Shown: in pieces, positions 57,396 through 64,000 of the stretch
How positions within the stretch are numbered: position 1 is the first letter of the stretch
How the letters are laid out: every line of letters starts with the position of its first letter
DNA from: Psychrobacter sp. NG254
GTDB taxonomy: Bacteria > Pseudomonadota > Gammaproteobacteria > Pseudomonadales > Moraxellaceae
Length of the DNA: 64,000 nt
NCBI RefSeq assembly: GCF_015277735.1
Contig: NZ_JADHDA010000003.1
Span: 1-64,000 of the forward strand
Reading direction: 5' to 3'
Notes under the pieces: generated by a model
What the model saw: only the letters and a program-made list of their open reading frames with translations
The model's database searches: none
Told to the model about the DNA's origin: nothing
Translations under genes and position numbers: made by a program

Positions 57396-57417
57396 AAGAT
57401 GACAGAATTGTAATCTT
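57396..57417. promoter_or_regulatory. CusR/CopR-box-like palindrome
   Basis: The left half AAGATGACAGA and right half ATTGTAATCTT form a 22-bp imperfect palindrome with three mismatched pairs. It resembles published CusR/CopR boxes with a TGACAAnnTTGTCA-like core. It lies about 100 bases before the Met/His-rich protein gene, suggesting a second regulated promoter here. Confidence 0.55.
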
Positions 57418-57515
57418 GCAGTCATCTCTCTGTCAGAATCAATAAAGTATGCTGTAGAGTAACTTAATATTTTAAAGTCTTTTCGACTTTATACTAAATC
57501 AAATAAGGATTTACC

Positions 57516-57812
57516 ATGTCACTATTCAAATCAATGCAACTGCTCAAATCAATGTCACTGTCTAAATCAATCACAGCCACCGCTATAGCTTTAGTCGTTT
57601 CAACGTCAGCCTTGGCACACGATCCTAAGATGCATGCTGAAAAAGACCAAATGAACTGCGAAAAAATGGAAAAGCACATGCAGATGATGGGCAAAATGGA
57701 TCATAGCAAAATGGATATGAACGATCCTGCTATGAAAGCCATGATGACTAACATGGACAAAATGAAAGCGATGTACCAGAAGCACTGTGTTGCTAGTAAA
57801 GGTGACTCTTAG
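57516..57812 (+). CDS. Met/His-rich periplasmic protein, probable copper binder
   Basis: 98 residues. A signal peptide ends at SALA-HDPKM. The mature part (about 63 residues) is packed with Met and His (HMQMMGKMDHSKMDMND and similar), fitting weak copper(I) binding in the periplasm. The leader contains an internal repetition of the LFKSMQL/LLKSMSL type, matched by repeated DNA. AAGGA precedes the ATG and a CusR-like palindrome lies upstream. No defined family; copper buffering is inferred. Confidence 0.78.
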   Translation: MSLFKSMQLLKSMSLSKSITATAIALVVSTSALAHDPKMHAEKDQMNCEKMEKHMQMMGKMDHSKMDMNDPAMKAMMTNMDKMKAMYQKHCVASKGDS

Positions 57813-57916
57813 ACATTGATCTTATAGAAGTGGATCATAGAAATTTAATATTATTGTTAGATGGTTTTGTCGAGCCGTAATTGGGTATTAATAAAATGGA
57901 TTTTTAGGACAAACCT

Positions 57917-58510
57917 ATGAAGTTTTTACTAGGAATACTGTTTACTGTCTTTGTCGCTATTGTGGGCATTTTTATGGTGGTGACCAGTGGTGTGATAAAT
58001 ATCGGCGCTGATCAAGCCCATAGTCCGCTGGTTTACGATTTTTTAGAGACCGCTCGCACGCGTTCAATAGCAAATGCTAGTAAGGACATTGCGGTTCCAA
58101 ACTTAGAAAAGACAGACATGATCAGCTCGGGCGGGGCAGACTACAAAGATATGTGTGCAGGCTGTCATTTGTCTCCTGGGGTAGAAAGCACTGATTTTAG
58201 TGCAAGTTTATATCCAAAGCCGCCCAGCTTTACCAATACTGAATTGGTTGAACGCTATAAAACAGAAGTAGGTGCTCAGCAAGCATTTTGGGCCATTAAA
58301 CACGGCATTATGGCATCAGGTATGCCAGCATGGGGCGCTTCGCACGATGATGATAGAATGTGGGCAATGGTCGCTTTTATCAGATCGTTACCTGAATTAA
58401 ATGAAGCCCAATACACCATGCTGACGACTAGGATAGACGATGATATGTTGGGCATGTCATTTGATGGTGAGATGGATATGTCAGGTGATGGATCCGGCAT
58501 GCAACATTGA
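57917..58510 (+). CDS. Membrane-anchored cytochrome c with Met-rich tail
   Basis: 197 residues: one N-terminal membrane helix, then a class I cytochrome c domain with a single haem site CAGCH and a likely distal Met in GIMASGMPAWG. The last 25 residues are rich in Met, Asp and Gly (MDMSGDGSGMQH), echoing the repeat of CopB three genes downstream. AGGA precedes the ATG. Its place among copper genes suggests electron transfer linked to copper oxidation or periplasmic copper handling; this is inference. Confidence 0.83.
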   Translation: MKFLLGILFTVFVAIVGIFMVVTSGVINIGADQAHSPLVYDFLETARTRSIANASKDIAVPNLEKTDMISSGGADYKDMCAGCHLSPGVESTDFSASLYPKPPSFTNTELVERYKTEVGAQQAFWAIKHGIMASGMPAWGASHDDDRMWAMVAFIRSLPELNEAQYTMLTTRIDDDMLGMSFDGEMDMSGDGSGMQH

Positions 58511-58649
58511 TTTTTCGTAAGAGAGGCAGTGCTCAATGGTGCTGCTTTTTGCGATTGTCATTTTAAGTGATACCAGTATTACATGACTCAGTAATACGGC
58601 TTTGATTTTTATAAATTTACTCGTCAGACAGACGCTCAGGAGTGGTTTT

Positions 58650-59294
58650 ATGAGACGCTATACTAATAGATTTATTAATGCACATCATCAGATATCTGGT
58701 CGTGTGCTCTCAGCGATCGTGGTCTTGCCACTCTCGTTAACGATTGCCGCTTGTAGTCAGCCTAATGCCACTGCTGCTGACTCAACACCAGCGACTGAGC
58801 CATCTATCACTACGCAAACCGCGCAAACAGAGCAACCAAAAGCGGAAATAATGCCTGTCAGCGCTCATTTAGATACCCAATCAACTATTTTGCGAAGTGT
58901 GTCAGCTACTGTCTATAAAGATGCCAATTGTGGCTGCTGTAAAGAATGGGTCGGTTATGCCGAAGGTCATGGCCTAAATGCAACCGCGCAGAATGTTGAA
59001 GATTTGTCCCTGTTTAAAGAGCGCTACAGCGTACCTCAGCAAATGCGCTCTTGTCATACCGCCGTGACTACTGATGGCTACGTTTTTGAAGGCCATGTCC
59101 CTGCCAAGCACATGGCACAGTTTCTAAAGAATCCGCCAAGTGATGCAATCGGTCTTGCCGTACCTGGCATGCCAGTCGGTAGCCCTGGTATGGAATACCA
59201 AGATAAATTTATGCCGTATAAAGTGATGCAGCTTAACAAAGACGGTACCACAGAAGTGTATGCCACTATTGAATCTCCTCAGCAGCAAATCTAG
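58650..59294 (+). CDS. DUF411 metal-binding lipoprotein
   Basis: 214 residues from the ATG preceded by AGGAG; an upstream TTG is rejected. The signal peptide ends with a lipobox (TIAAC), then a Thr/Ala/Gln linker of about 60 residues. The DUF411 domain follows with CGCC (DANCGCCKEWVGY), the RSCHTAV segment, GHVPAKHM and LAVPGMPVGSPGME. DUF411 proteins occur in copper and other metal operons and probably bind metal by these Cys/His/Met residues. Outer-membrane or periplasmic anchoring is expected. Confidence 0.86.
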   Translation: MRRYTNRFINAHHQISGRVLSAIVVLPLSLTIAACSQPNATAADSTPATEPSITTQTAQTEQPKAEIMPVSAHLDTQSTILRSVSATVYKDANCGCCKEWVGYAEGHGLNATAQNVEDLSLFKERYSVPQQMRSCHTAVTTDGYVFEGHVPAKHMAQFLKNPPSDAIGLAVPGMPVGSPGMEYQDKFMPYKVMQLNKDGTTEVYATIESPQQQI

Positions 59295-59411
59295 CTTGGT
59301 TGTCGTTTAAATAGCTTATCCAGCTCTATTAATCAGCGGCCAAAGACATAGGCTTAGCTGATAAATATAGACTCAACTCTCACTTTATGGATATAAATCA
59401 GGTGAATTATT

Positions 59412-61112
59412 ATGAACAAAAATATGCTTAACCGCAGGCGTTTTTTGACAGGATCTTCTACTTTGTTAGGGGCATCCATGCTATCCACACTGCCGTCTAT
59501 TGCCAATAGTGCGCTCGGTAAAGGGCAGCAAAATGTAGCCATCAATAGTGATAAAGCTGACCATATCGTACCCATTCTAACCGGTACAGAGTTTGATTTA
59601 TACGTCAGTAAACAGTCCGCTATTGTGAATGGTAAAAAGAGCATGGCGACACTCATTAATGACTCGCTGCCAGCACCAACGCTAAAGATGCGTGAAGGCG
59701 ATACAGTCATCATCCGTGTCCATAATCAGATGGATGAATCAACCTCTATCCATTGGCATGGTCTGCTCGTACCTTTTGAGATGGATGGGGTGCCGGGTAT
59801 CAGCTTTGATGGTATTCCTGCGAACAGTACCTTTACCTATACATTCAAACTCAAACAATCAGGCACCTATTGGTATCACTCACACAGTGGGTTCCAAGAA
59901 CAAACTGGTATGCTGGGTGCCATTGTGATTGAGCCAAAAGGCCGTGAGCGTCATCCAATCGAGGAAGACCACGTTATTGTGCTTAGTGACTGGACCAGCC
60001 GCAACCCGCACAATCTACTGAAGCTGCTCAAACAGCGCGCAGACTTTGACAATTATCATCTGCCAGACTTTAAGAAGCTGCTGTCAGATATTGCCGAAAC
60101 AGATATGAAAACCGCGTTTGATAAGCGCAAAATGTGGAATCAGATGCGCATGATGCCGACGGATTTCACCGATCTATCTGGTGAGAAGACTTTTACGTAT
60201 CTGATGAATGGTAAGACCACAGCGGCTAATTGGACACAACTAGTAAAAGCAGGACAGCCCGTTAAATTACGCTTTATCAATGCTTCAGCGCAGACCATAT
60301 TTGATGTGCGTATACCGGGTCTCAAGATGACTGTGGTAGCAACAGATGGTATTGATGTCGCACCCGTTGCGATTGATGATTTCCGCATTGGGGTGGCTGA
60401 GACTTATGATGTCATCGTCACGCCTACTCAAGACGCGCATACCATATTTGCCCAAAACATTGATCGTTCAGGCTATGTCGCGACCACGCTTGCAACCAAA
60501 AAAGGTGCTCGTGCCGCAATACCTGCTATGGATAAGATCGAATGGCTGACCATGGCCGATATGATGGGTGCGATGGGTGATAAAGGCTATAAAGCAAAGC
60601 ATGCTAAGACCGAGTATGACTTTAAATCTGATATGCGTGTCGACAGTCCACGTATGAACCTCGATGACCCCGGTATCAACCTGCGTAATATCAATCGTGA
60701 CGTACTGAATTATAGTCAGCTGCGCTCTGTCGATGAGGCCATATTTGCAGAGCAGCGTAAGCCTACCCGAGAGATCGAGCTACATTTAACGGGTAACATG
60801 GAACGCTATATTTGGGCCTTAGATGGTGTCATGTTCAAGGATGCAACCCCTGTCAATATTAAGCCTAACGAGCGCGTGCGTATCACCTTAGTCAATGACA
60901 CCATGATGAATCACCCTATGCACCTGCATGGTATGTGGAGCGACTTGCGCACGCCATCTGGAGACTTTCAGGTACGTAAACATACGATTGTGGTGCAACC
61001 TGCGCAAAAGATTAGCTTTGATGTGACGGGTGAATTTGGACGATGGGCGTGGCATTGCCATCTGCTTTATCACATGGAAGCCGGTATGTTCAGAGAAGTT
61101 GCCGTTGTTTAA
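59412..61112 (+). CDS. copA: Copper-resistance multicopper oxidase CopA (PcoA type)
   Basis: 566 residues with a Tat signal (NRRRFLTGSS). Three cupredoxin domains carry the four copper-binding motifs: HWHG, WYHSHSG, HPMHLHGMW and HCHLLYHMEAGM. A modest Met-rich loop (MADMMGAMGDKGY) lies before the third domain. It oxidises copper(I) in the periplasm. AGGTG sits seven bases before the ATG. It is followed by copB 25 bases on. The name is used in the CopABCD sense and is not the ATPase CopA. Confidence 0.94.
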   Translation: MNKNMLNRRRFLTGSSTLLGASMLSTLPSIANSALGKGQQNVAINSDKADHIVPILTGTEFDLYVSKQSAIVNGKKSMATLINDSLPAPTLKMREGDTVIIRVHNQMDESTSIHWHGLLVPFEMDGVPGISFDGIPANSTFTYTFKLKQSGTYWYHSHSGFQEQTGMLGAIVIEPKGRERHPIEEDHVIVLSDWTSRNPHNLLKLLKQRADFDNYHLPDFKKLLSDIAETDMKTAFDKRKMWNQMRMMPTDFTDLSGEKTFTYLMNGKTTAANWTQLVKAGQPVKLRFINASAQTIFDVRIPGLKMTVVATDGIDVAPVAIDDFRIGVAETYDVIVTPTQDAHTIFAQNIDRSGYVATTLATKKGARAAIPAMDKIEWLTMADMMGAMGDKGYKAKHAKTEYDFKSDMRVDSPRMNLDDPGINLRNINRDVLNYSQLRSVDEAIFAEQRKPTREIELHLTGNMERYIWALDGVMFKDATPVNIKPNERVRITLVNDTMMNHPMHLHGMWSDLRTPSGDFQVRKHTIVVQPAQKISFDVTGEFGRWAWHCHLLYHMEAGMFREVAVV

Positions 61113-61137
61113 CAAACCTTCAAATATGAGGCTTATT

Positions 61138-62538
61138 ATGAAAATATCTAAGAAAAATCTGCCATTCATTGGTTTGTCATCGCTAGTTTTGCTCACATCC
61201 TCTTTTGCAACAGCTGCTGATATGTCTGATATGGATTACAGCGGCATGGATATGTCGGGCGATATGTCTGGTATGGATCACAGCAGCATGGACATGTCAG
61301 GCGATATGTCTGGTATGGATCACAGCGGCATGGATATGTCCGGTGATATGTCTGATATGGATCATAGCAGCATGGATATGTCTGGTATGGATCACAGCGG
61401 CATGGATATGTCCGGTGATATGTCTGATATGGATCATAGCAGCATGGATATGTCTGGTATGGATCACAGCGGCATGGATATGTCAGGTGATATGTCTGAT
61501 ATGGATCATAGCAGCATGGATATGTCTGGTATGGATCACAGCGGCATGGATATGTCCGGTGATATGTCTGATATGGATCATAGCAGCATGGATATGTCTG
61601 GTATGGATCACAGCGGCATGGATATGTCCGGTGATATGTCTGATATGGATCATAGCAGCATGGATATGTCTGGTATGGATCACAGCGGCATGGATATGTC
61701 AGGTGATATGTCGGGCATGGATCACAGCGGTATGGATATGTCGGGCGATATGTCTGGTATGGATCACAGTGGTATGGACATGTCGGGCATGGATCATGGC
61801 AGTATGGATATGTCAGGGATGCAAGGTGGGCAGCCACCAGCCGATGCTCGTAGTCCAGACTATTCAAACGGTGTTCCCTACGGGCAGTATGGTAAGCCAA
61901 TGATGATGGGCAGCATGCCATTATGGGGAGTCTCAGTAGATGACTTGGGCTATCAGTTCGATGAAGACCAAATCAACTTTGAAGCGACGGGTTGGTATGG
62001 GACTGATAGTAATCGTATAAGGCTACGCACCGAAGGTAGTGCTCAGACTAAAGATGATAAAGAAATAGATAGCTTGAGCTCGCTTGCTTATTGGAAACCA
62101 CTGAGCATTTTTTGGAATGGTGAAGCTGGTGTCGCTTACAATACTGAAAACGATAACGCTGCAATGATGGCAGGTATTGTCGGTACCGCGCCTTATTTCA
62201 TCGAAACCGATGCGAGAGCTTACTTATATACTGATGGTCAACTTCGCATTGATTTAGGCGCAGAGTACGAATGGCGTTTGGATCAGCATTGGGTAGTCAT
62301 ACCGGAGGTTGGACTGACAGCCTTTAGTAAAGATGACCATGATAATGACATTACCAAGGGCTTTAATGAGATGGAAGCTGAGGTTAGGCTGACTTATGAG
62401 ACGTTCAGTCGCCAGCTAGCCCCTTATGTGGGTGTTAGTTATGAGACAGCGCTTGGCAAGGCTCGTGGTCAACGACGTCAAGAAGATGAGTCGGTTGATA
62501 GCAGTAGTTTGACTGCGGGAGTTAAATTCTGGTTTTAA
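61138..62538 (+). CDS. copB: Copper-resistance outer-membrane protein CopB with expanded Met/His repeats
   Basis: 466 residues. A signal peptide (ending SFATAAD) is followed by about 205 residues of MDHSGMDMSG-type repeats, then a C-terminal beta-barrel domain of the CopB/PcoB family (from about PLWGVSVDDLGYQF to a final aromatic, GVKFWF). CopB binds copper and is thought to sequester it at the outer membrane. TGAGG seven bases upstream supports the start; an in-frame ATG at 61030 inside copA is rejected. The repeat block is far longer than in classical CopB and contains five near-identical 72-bp units. Confidence 0.92.
   Translation: MKISKKNLPFIGLSSLVLLTSSFATAADMSDMDYSGMDMSGDMSGMDHSSMDMSGDMSGMDHSGMDMSGDMSDMDHSSMDMSGMDHSGMDMSGDMSDMDHSSMDMSGMDHSGMDMSGDMSDMDHSSMDMSGMDHSGMDMSGDMSDMDHSSMDMSGMDHSGMDMSGDMSDMDHSSMDMSGMDHSGMDMSGDMSGMDHSGMDMSGDMSGMDHSGMDMSGMDHGSMDMSGMQGGQPPADARSPDYSNGVPYGQYGKPMMMGSMPLWGVSVDDLGYQFDEDQINFEATGWYGTDSNRIRLRTEGSAQTKDDKEIDSLSSLAYWKPLSIFWNGEAGVAYNTENDNAAMMAGIVGTAPYFIETDARAYLYTDGQLRIDLGAEYEWRLDQHWVVIPEVGLTAFSKDDHDNDITKGFNEMEAEVRLTYETFSRQLAPYVGVSYETALGKARGQRRQEDESVDSSSLTAGVKFWF
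61345..61704 (+). repeat. Five near-perfect 72-bp tandem repeats in copB
   Basis: Units start at 61345, 61417, 61489, 61561 and 61633, each encoding 24 residues with 7 to 8 Met and 2 His. They differ by only one or two bases (for example tccggt against tcaggt), a sign of recent expansion by slippage or unequal recombination. Shorter, more diverged MDHSGMDMSG units flank them on both sides. Confidence 0.95.
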
Positions 62539-62565
62539 TATTATTAAAATAATAGGGGATATACT

Positions 62566-63051
62566 ATGAATACTTCAGATCAAAACACCATGAATCATCA
62601 ACAGGGCATGAACCCTTATGTAAAGTTCACCCTGATGATTGTGACGTCTACGATTGTGATGTACATCATGATGTATTTCAATACTTATCAATGGGATCAT
62701 ATTTACTTTAGTGAGACCCGAGCTTATATGGCGCTTTACATGGGTGCCGGTATGGCAGTGGTCATGTTGGCATTTATGACCAATATGTATAAGAAGACCA
62801 AGATCAATTTGATGATCTATGGTCTGAGCGTATTGATGTTTGCTGTTGGTATTTGGGGCGTCAGATCACAAGCAACGGTCGACCAAGTCGATTGGATGCA
62901 AGCGATGATACCGCATCACTCGATTGCTATTCTCACCAGTAGTCGTGCTGATATTGAAGATCCGCGTGTACAGCAGCTTGCTGACGATATTATAAAAGCA
63001 CAAAAACGTGAAATCGCTGAGATGAAGCAGTTAATTGATGAGCTTGAATAA
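62566..63051 (+). CDS. DUF305-family membrane protein
   Basis: 161 residues: three hydrophobic helices in the first 105 residues, then a helical segment with QAMIPHHSIAILTSSRA and a second Met/Lys pair helix (AQKREIAEMKQLID), the DUF305 signature. DUF305 proteins form four-helix bundles with conserved Met/His, and many cluster with copper resistance genes. GGGGATA precedes the ATG. Likely a periplasm-facing metal-binding domain on a membrane anchor. Confidence 0.87.
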   Translation: MNTSDQNTMNHQQGMNPYVKFTLMIVTSTIVMYIMMYFNTYQWDHIYFSETRAYMALYMGAGMAVVMLAFMTNMYKKTKINLMIYGLSVLMFAVGIWGVRSQATVDQVDWMQAMIPHHSIAILTSSRADIEDPRVQQLADDIIKAQKREIAEMKQLIDELE

Positions 63052-63180
63052 ACAGTCACAAACTTTGAGCACTCTGTATTAGGTAGCATTAAGTAAGCAG
63101 CCTATTGAAAAGTATACGTTCACACGCCAGTACTATATCATTACTTATACTAAGGAAATAACAAGTAAGGAGTACTCATC

Positions 63181-63360
63181 ATGATTGTTATGATGCACGG
63201 TATGATGAGCGGGCCTATGGATGGCCTCATGAATGGATCGATGATGCACGAGATGAGCTGGGGGATGATGGTTGTCTGTTTAATATTTGCCCTACTGTTT
63301 TTGGCCATATTGATATTAATTATTATGTCGCTACTCAAACACCTGCGTAAACCAGATTGA
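63181..63360 (+). CDS. 59-residue Met-rich single-helix membrane peptide
   Basis: A short gene with AAGGAG ten bases before the ATG. The first 30 residues contain 12 Met and 2 His (MMHGMMSGPMDGLMNG and similar), followed by one membrane helix (residues about 31-50) and a basic tail (KHLRKPD). The Met-rich part would face the periplasm and the tail the cytoplasm. It resembles small copper-binding peptides in copper operons, though no named family was recognised. Position between DUF305 and the metal-binding-domain gene supports a metal role. Confidence 0.72.
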   Translation: MIVMMHGMMSGPMDGLMNGSMMHEMSWGMMVVCLIFALLFLAILILIIMSLLKHLRKPD

Positions 63361-63475
63361 GCCTTATTCTTAGCTAAGTTATTAAGCGTATAAAGTAAGA
63401 GTAGAGACAACGGCTATCAGCGACTGATATGACTGAATCAGAATCTTTACTCATGGTCTTCAAGGAGTAGTTTTT

Positions 63476-64000
63476 ATGAAACATGTGGCCAAGCAAGCGC
63501 ATATCAAAAGCGGTAAATACGACAAAGTGCCAGAGGGTTACAGCGGAACCGTTTATACCTGTCCGATGCATCCCGAAGTCAGAGACGTTACAGATAGCGG
63601 CTGTCCCATATGCAAAATGTCTCTTAAACCTGAAGACACTGTTGCCGAGATGGTAGCAATGAAAGATGACCATGCAAGCTGCCATAGCCCGTCGAATACT
63701 GATGCCCATCCTACTAAAGAAAGTAAGTACGACGAAGTACCGGAAAATAATAGCGGTACCGTTTATATCTGCCCTATGCATCCCGAAGTGAGAGATGTTG
63801 AAAAAAGCGATTGCCCAATATGCGGTATGTTTCTCAGACCTGAGGACGAGGTTGCTGATGAAGACAGTCATGCACACTGTCATGGAAAGAATACTGACCG
63901 TACTAAGGTAAACTCTATAAAAGGCGGCAAGTACGATAAGGTGCCAGCTGGCTACAGCGGAACCGTTTATACTTGTCCCATGCATCCCGAAGTCAGAGAT
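63476..64000 (+). CDS. Triple heavy-metal-binding-domain protein, probable P1B copper ATPase, 3'-truncated
   Basis: Open from an ATG preceded by AAGGAG to the window end (175 codons, no stop). Three heavy-metal-binding (HMBD/YHS-like) modules recur about every 70 residues: YTCPMHPEVRDVTDSGCPIC, YICPMHPEVRDVEKSDCPIC, and the start of a third. Each has CxxH and CPxCxM ligands; the spacers are His-rich. Such domains precede the membrane part of copper P1B ATPases, or occur in CusB-type adaptors. ATPase is favoured because no signal peptide is present, but the catalytic part lies outside the window. Confidence 0.82.
   Translation, partial: MKHVAKQAHIKSGKYDKVPEGYSGTVYTCPMHPEVRDVTDSGCPICKMSLKPEDTVAEMVAMKDDHASCHSPSNTDAHPTKESKYDEVPENNSGTVYICPMHPEVRDVEKSDCPICGMFLRPEDEVADEDSHAHCHGKNTDRTKVNSIKGGKYDKVPAGYSGTVYTCPMHPEVRD

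Noticed and set aside
61193..61921. Long open frames on both strands across the copB repeats
   Set aside because: They arise from the 72-bp periodicity with no stop codon in other frames; composition (Cys/Tyr/Pro or Trp/Ile repeats) is not protein-like and no start context exists.
1..64000. Search by eye for CRISPR arrays, tRNA or rRNA genes, and complete transposases
   Set aside because: No direct-repeat/spacer pattern, cloverleaf or transposase motif was recognised; the only regular repeats are coding (RTX, copB, HMBD) or the short elements listed.

Overview
The window is a densely coded bacterial chromosome segment (or large island) with moderate GC. Its gene content points to a gammaproteobacterium of the Moraxellaceae, most probably Psychrobacter. 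The pointers are an MCR/EptA-type lipid A transferase beside a PmrAB-like two-component system, a full Rut pyrimidine pathway with RutR, a giant RTX surface protein and a Cop/Cus-type copper cluster. The genus is an inference; no database search was possible. No rRNA, tRNA, CRISPR array, prophage or intact transposase was seen.

Layout. 1-8.9 kb: the 3' part of a giant repeat-rich RTX protein. 9-13.6 kb (minus): a periplasmic electron-transfer operon of YceI protein, tri-haem cytochrome c, Tat-exported flavin amine oxidase/dehydrogenase and cytochrome c lipoprotein. 13.8-19.3 kb (minus): an envelope-remodelling locus, eptA, OmpR-type regulator, histidine kinase, dgkA and a PAP2 phosphatase. 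A PmrA-box-like direct repeat precedes eptA and a second precedes dgkA. 19.4-21.9 kb: a Crp/Fnr-type regulator divergent from a class II aldolase and a MEST-like alpha/beta hydrolase. 22-30.4 kb: EamA and TauE/SafE permeases, a tctCBA tricarboxylate transporter, and a MatC-like permease divergent from a GntR regulator. 30.5-37.7 kb: rluF, a parvulin, regulator/effector pairs (Lrp with EamA, LysR with Old Yellow Enzyme) and a beta-propeller lipoprotein.

38-42.6 kb is an arginine-to-proline module: an Lrp-type regulator divergent from ornithine cyclodeaminase, arginase and a YjiH-family permease. 43.7-53.2 kb is an extended pyrimidine-catabolism cluster, rutR | rutA-rutB-rutC-rutF-rutG-mmsA-ribB-rutD-rutE. 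Its control region contains a sigma-54-type promoter, a RutR-type palindrome and three phased GCACYATTTT half-sites. The cluster adds a semialdehyde dehydrogenase and a riboflavin-precursor (FMN supply) enzyme to the E. coli gene set. 54.5-64 kb is a copper-resistance cluster: CusRS-like regulators divergent from small periplasmic proteins, a cytochrome c, a DUF411 lipoprotein, multicopper oxidase, a Met-rich-repeat CopB, a DUF305 protein, a 59-residue Met-rich membrane peptide and the start of a triple heavy-metal-binding-domain protein, probably a P1B ATPase.

Two 170-bp MITE-like elements with shared terminal inverted repeats lie in opposite orientation at 37.7 and 54.0 kb. A second, degenerate 83-bp intergenic repeat occurs at 24.3 and 42.7 kb.

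The strongest leads are the paired PmrA-like boxes uniting eptA with dgkA-pap2, the flavin dehydrogenase/cytochrome operon, ribB inside a rut operon with a nitrogen-type promoter, the MEST-like hydrolase and the MITE pair.
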